A stretch of DNA of 64,000 nucleotides. Source: Rhodoblastus acidophilus (lineage in GTDB: Bacteria > Pseudomonadota > Alphaproteobacteria > Rhizobiales > Beijerinckiaceae). The notes below the pieces were generated by a model. The model had not been told where the DNA came from, searched no databases, and saw only the letters and a list, made by a program, of their open reading frames with translations. This document shows, in pieces, positions 61,106 through 64,000 of this stretch; the first letter of the stretch is position 1; every line of letters starts with the position of its first letter. Both the position numbers and the translations under genes were made by a program. The stretch is from contig NZ_WNKS01000012.1 of the NCBI RefSeq assembly GCF_009720655.1, positions 61,208 through 125,207 of the forward strand, written 5' to 3'.

Positions 61106-62967
61106 GCGCCGGGCGCCGGCAGGGTGAACTCGAACACCGCGCCATGGGGCGCATTGGCGCGATAGCGGATCTCGCCGCCATGGGCCTCGACGATGCTCCT
61201 GCTGATCGACAGGCCGACACCCATGCCGAAGCGCTTCGTGCTGTAAAAGGCCGAAAACAGTTTTTCGCGCGCCTCGGGTTCGACGCCGGGACCGTTGTCG
61301 GCCACGCTGACGCTGATGCGCTCCGCGTCGGGCCGCGCCAGCGTGATCCGGATTTCCGGGTCGTCGGCGGCGCGCAGCGCCTCGTCGGCGTTTTGCAGCA
61401 GATTGACCATCACCTGCTCGATCTGGATGCGATCGACGACGACGTCGAATCCGTGGTCCGGCGCGAAGGCGATGTGGGCGCGCGAACGCAGTGGCGACAG
61501 GTCGAGCGCCTCCAGGATCAGCTCCGCAAGGTCCTCCTTCTTGCGCATCTCCGGGCGTTTTTCGATGAAGCCGCGCAGACGCTTGAGGATTTCGCCGGCG
61601 CGGCGCGCCTGGGCTTCGATCCTGGCGACGATGTCGACCTCGCCCGCCGCGCCCGCCCCCGTGCGGCGATGGGCGGCAGAGAAATTGAGGATGGCCGCGA
61701 TCGGCTGTCCCACTTCGTGTGCGAGGCTCGCCACCACTTCGCCCATGTCGTTGATGCGGCCGACATGCACCAGTTCGTCGCGCAGCGCGTTGACCCGCCG
61801 CTTTTCCTCCTCGATCGGGCTGAGATCGCGCATGAAGCCGACGAAAATGGCGCCGCCATTGTCCTTCGCCTCGCTGACGGTCAGCTCGAGAGGGAAGCTC
61901 GAGCCATCCTTGCGCCGCCCCTCGATCACGCGCCGGCGTCCGACGACCCGGGTCTCGCGGTTGCGGGCGTAGGCGGACAGATAGCGACTGTGCTCGCCGT
62001 GAACAGGGCCGGGCATCAGCAGGTCGACGTTCTGGCCCATCAGCTCCGGCAGGGCGTAGCCGAACATTTCGCAGGCGGCCGGATTGGCCGAGATCATCTT
62101 GCCCTGGGCGTCAATGGTGACGATGGCCTCCATGGCGGAATCGAGGATGGCCTTGAGACGGCGCTCATTGTCCTCCAGAGCCTGGCGGATGGCGACGCGC
62201 TCGGAAATGTCCTCGCAAAACATCAGCACGCCGCCGACGCCGTCGCCCGGACGAAGCCAGGGCCGCACCTCCCAGCGCAGCCACAGGCGCTCGCCGTCGG
62301 CCCGCTCGAAATAGTCGCGATCGGATCGAACGGTCTCGCCGGCGAGCGCGGCCGCGTGATCCGCCTTCCAGGCGTCGCCGATCTCGGGGAAGACGTCATA
62401 ATGCGACTTCCCCACGATATCGCGGGTGAGATGAAAGTCGTCGCGCCAGCGCGCGCTCGCGGCGAGGTAGCGCATGTCCCGGTCGAACATGGCCATGGCG
62501 GCGGGCGCCTGCTCGATGAAATGGCTCAATTGTTCGGCGTTGGCCCTGCCCAGCACGTCGAGTTCGCCGCGCACGTGGGACAGGCGCTCCAGGGCGCGGG
62601 CGACCAGCGCCAGTATGCCGCTGTTGAGGGCGAACACCGCGAGGCTCACAGAGTCGAGCCAACCGGAGAGCGGCGCGGGCGGCGGGCCGAACAGCGGCGT
62701 GCAGCTGACGATGACGGCGAAGACGAACACCGCGATCACGCCCTGCGGTTCGAGCAGCAGGGCGGCGACCAGCAGCGCCGGATCGAACAGCGCGTGAACC
62801 ATCCAGGCGCTGGGCTGACCGGCGAGGCTTGAGCGCGCCAGAAAGCCCGCCAGGGCGACGGCGGCGATCACGCCAAGGCGGACCTGTCGCGGCCAGCCGG
62901 AAATGGCGGGCAGCCAACCGACGGCCGCCTTGCGCGCCGCATTGCTGTCAACATCCGTTCCGGACAT
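61096..62967 (-). CDS. FixL-like PAS sensor histidine kinase
   Basis: 623 residues. Several N-terminal membrane helices (about 30-130), a first PAS domain (about 150-260), then a second (about 275-395) of the FixL type: PGPVHGEHSRYLSAY followed by RVVGRRRVIEGRRKDGSSFP. By eye the His of HGEHSRYL aligns with the haem-ligand His of FixL, and the Arg 20 residues later with the oxygen-sensing Arg. The kinase has the phospho-acceptor ASLAHEVGQPIAAILN and the ATP motifs NLLQNADEAL, DNGPGVEPEA and GMGVGLSIS. It probably senses oxygen and passes phosphate to the FixJ-like regulator encoded divergently. Confidence 0.9.
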   Translation of the reverse strand: MSGTDVDSNAARKAAVGWLPAISGWPRQVRLGVIAAVALAGFLARSSLAGQPSAWMVHALFDPALLVAALLLEPQGVIAVFVFAVIVSCTPLFGPPPAPLSGWLDSVSLAVFALNSGILALVARALERLSHVRGELDVLGRANAEQLSHFIEQAPAAMAMFDRDMRYLAASARWRDDFHLTRDIVGKSHYDVFPEIGDAWKADHAAALAGETVRSDRDYFERADGERLWLRWEVRPWLRPGDGVGGVLMFCEDISERVAIRQALEDNERRLKAILDSAMEAIVTIDAQGKMISANPAACEMFGYALPELMGQNVDLLMPGPVHGEHSRYLSAYARNRETRVVGRRRVIEGRRKDGSSFPLELTVSEAKDNGGAIFVGFMRDLSPIEEEKRRVNALRDELVHVGRINDMGEVVASLAHEVGQPIAAILNFSAAHRRTGAGAAGEVDIVARIEAQARRAGEILKRLRGFIEKRPEMRKKEDLAELILEALDLSPLRSRAHIAFAPDHGFDVVVDRIQIEQVMVNLLQNADEALRAADDPEIRITLARPDAERISVSVADNGPGVEPEAREKLFSAFYSTKRFGMGVGLSISRSIVEAHGGEIRYRANAPHGAVFEFTLPAPGAQP

Positions 62968-63063
62968 TGTCGGACTCCCGGAAAGGAAATTCAGCTCGTC
63001 GCCCCAGCCTCGGCGGCGGCCCAGCTTACGTCCACGCCGACCGTCCCGGGAGCTGCGGAAAAT

Positions 63064-63073
63064 ACTGATCAGT
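63064..63073. promoter_or_regulatory. candidate operator palindrome between fixL-like and fixJ-like genes
   Basis: ACTGATCAGT, a perfect 10-bp palindrome, lies in the 226-bp gap between the divergent starts. It is not a standard FixK box (TTGAT-N4-ATCAA). Its meaning is uncertain. Confidence 0.35.
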
Positions 63074-63193
63074 CCGGCCTTACTGACGCCGCGAACCCAT
63101 CCATGGTATGTTTTCTGTACAGCTCTGCCTGAGGTTCACGCAAGAGCCGTCCGAAAGACCGCCCCAAGCGCCGGAGCAAACCGGAGAGCGACG

Positions 63194-63811
63194 ATGAGTT
63201 ATGGCCAGACTGTCCATGTGATCGAGGACGATTGCGCCGTGCGCGAATCGCTCGACCTGCTGCTGCGCTCCGCCGGCCTGACGCCGCGCCTTCATCCCAG
63301 CGCCCGGGATTTCCTCGAGTGCAGGCCGGCCCCGGACGGCTGCGTGGTCACCGACGTCCGCATGGCCGACATGACCGGCATCGAACTGCTGGCCGAAATG
63401 AAGAACCGGCGCATCAACCTGCCCGCCGTGGTGATGACCGCCTTCGCCGACGTGCCCGTGGCCGTCAAGGCGATGAAGCTCGGCGCCGTCGATTTCATCG
63501 AGAAACCGTTCGACGACGAGCTGATGGTCAGCTCGATCCGCGCCGCCCTGGCGCGCAACGCCGACCCCGACAGCCCGGAATCCCAGGTCGCGGCGGCGCG
63601 CCGGCGGCTCTCCGCGCTGACGGCGCGCGAGCGCGACGTGCTCCACGGCCTGATGAAGGGCAAGCTGAACAAGACCATCGCCTTCGAACTCGGCATCAGC
63701 GTGCGCACGGTGGAGACGCACCGCGCCAATCTGATGACCAAGACGCAGTCGGAGAGCCTGTCCGAACTGATCCGCCTCACCCTGCTCGCCGAGGAGGCGG
63801 AACAGGCGTAA
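63194..63811 (+). CDS. fixJ: FixJ-like response regulator
   Basis: 205 residues from the ATG at 63194 (GGAGAG upstream; the frame is open to 62903). The receiver domain has acidic pocket EDD (11-13), phospho-acceptor Asp54 (VVTDVRM) and Lys104 (IEKPF), the same positions as in FixJ. The C-terminal LuxR-type helix-turn-helix reads LTARERDVLHGLMKGKLNKT and ELGISVRTVETHRANLM. It activates transcription when phosphorylated by the kinase encoded opposite. Usual targets are oxygen-controlled genes; none is visible here. FixJ-like proteins not tied to nitrogen fixation are common. Confidence 0.92.
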   Translation: MSYGQTVHVIEDDCAVRESLDLLLRSAGLTPRLHPSARDFLECRPAPDGCVVTDVRMADMTGIELLAEMKNRRINLPAVVMTAFADVPVAVKAMKLGAVDFIEKPFDDELMVSSIRAALARNADPDSPESQVAAARRRLSALTARERDVLHGLMKGKLNKTIAFELGISVRTVETHRANLMTKTQSESLSELIRLTLLAEEAEQA

Positions 63812-63818
63812 GGAGACC

Positions 63819-63926
63819 CCTAAGCAAACATGCGTTGGTCGCCCAACGAATCTTTGCTGAGGTTCCTTTGCTTTCGCAGGATTTTTATCCGAAAATCGGT
63901 GGCCGCTTTTCGGAAACCCTGCCTAG
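63819..63926. repeat. 109-bp double-palindrome repeat, copy 3
   Basis: The most diverged copy of the repeat at 1374-1482, in the same orientation. Mismatches such as GCGTTGG and AATCTTTGCTGAGG damage the first stem, while the second stem (GCAGGATTT... with CCGAAA/TTTTCGG) is mostly kept. It starts just after the fixJ stop. Confidence 0.88.
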
Positions 63927-64000
63927 TTCTACTGCGTCACGTTGCATGGCGGGAAACCGCCCTGATTTGATGTGTTTGGCAACACGGACATCGCGACAGT

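Noticed and set aside
60697..62832. Open frame of about 710 codons on the plus strand
   Set aside because: Covers parts of the LysR and FixL-like genes in the wrong frame or strand.

Overview
The window is high-GC alphaproteobacterial DNA, most like the Hyphomicrobiales and within them a Beijerinckiaceae/Methylocystaceae-type bacterium. The pointers are squalene-hopene cyclase (hopanoids), a FixL/FixJ-type pair, a Csp1-like copper storage protein (a family described from methanotrophs), acetate uptake by both SatP and ActP, Phd/VapC-type modules and rhizobial-style small conserved proteins. The genus cannot be fixed from the sequence alone.

1-2.3 kb: small housekeeping and conserved genes (cspA, rpsU, three small hypotheticals) with two copies of a 109-bp double-palindrome repeat and a nested inverted-repeat element. 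A third copy of the 109-bp repeat lies at the right end of the window.

2.3-31.4 kb: a large cell-surface polysaccharide/glycoprotein region. A nine-gene leftward series (22029 to 7398) encodes an unknown protein, an RTX-like repeat protein, a type I secretion ABC transporter and its HlyD adaptor, a Sel1-repeat protein, a large domain-bearing protein, a GT4 glycosyltransferase, a small domain protein and a TPR protein fused to a sugar transferase. A rightward series (22494 to 29091) starts from the same AT-rich divergent region and encodes two GT2 glycosyltransferases, a methyltransferase and a GT4 glycosyltransferase. Around these sit a polysaccharide pyruvyl transferase, a secreted protein, a Hint-domain protein, an AraC-type regulator and a NodU-like carbamoyltransferase. 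My reading is that a secreted surface protein and a modified glycan are made together.

31.4-36.3 kb: a Csp1-like gene whose Tat signal is out of frame with its body, small genes, an XRE regulator, a crotonase-fold protein lacking both catalytic Glu positions, satP, and a 700-bp gene-free stretch with a near-perfect parS site and dispersed repeats.

36.3-40.2 kb: a lower-GC two-gene restriction-modification-like module (N6-adenine methylase plus probable specificity subunit), with a tRNA-Ser 3'-end fragment on its right, which suggests an integrated island.

40.2-54.4 kb: the acetate operon (DUF485, actP, cNMP/CBS/DUF294 protein, exonuclease); a DUF433/PIN-like toxin-antitoxin cassette wedged against ilvD and flanked by 90-bp duplications of the ilvD 3' end; ilvD; a Gly/Tyr-rich secreted protein; shc; an RDD protein; bpt; a Phd/VapC pair; and a decayed transposase.

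54.4-64 kb: a degenerate SGNH protein, two GT4 glycosyltransferases, a DUF423 protein, a 34-codon small ORF, an AsmA-like protein, a LysR regulator, and a FixL-like kinase divergent from a FixJ-like regulator.
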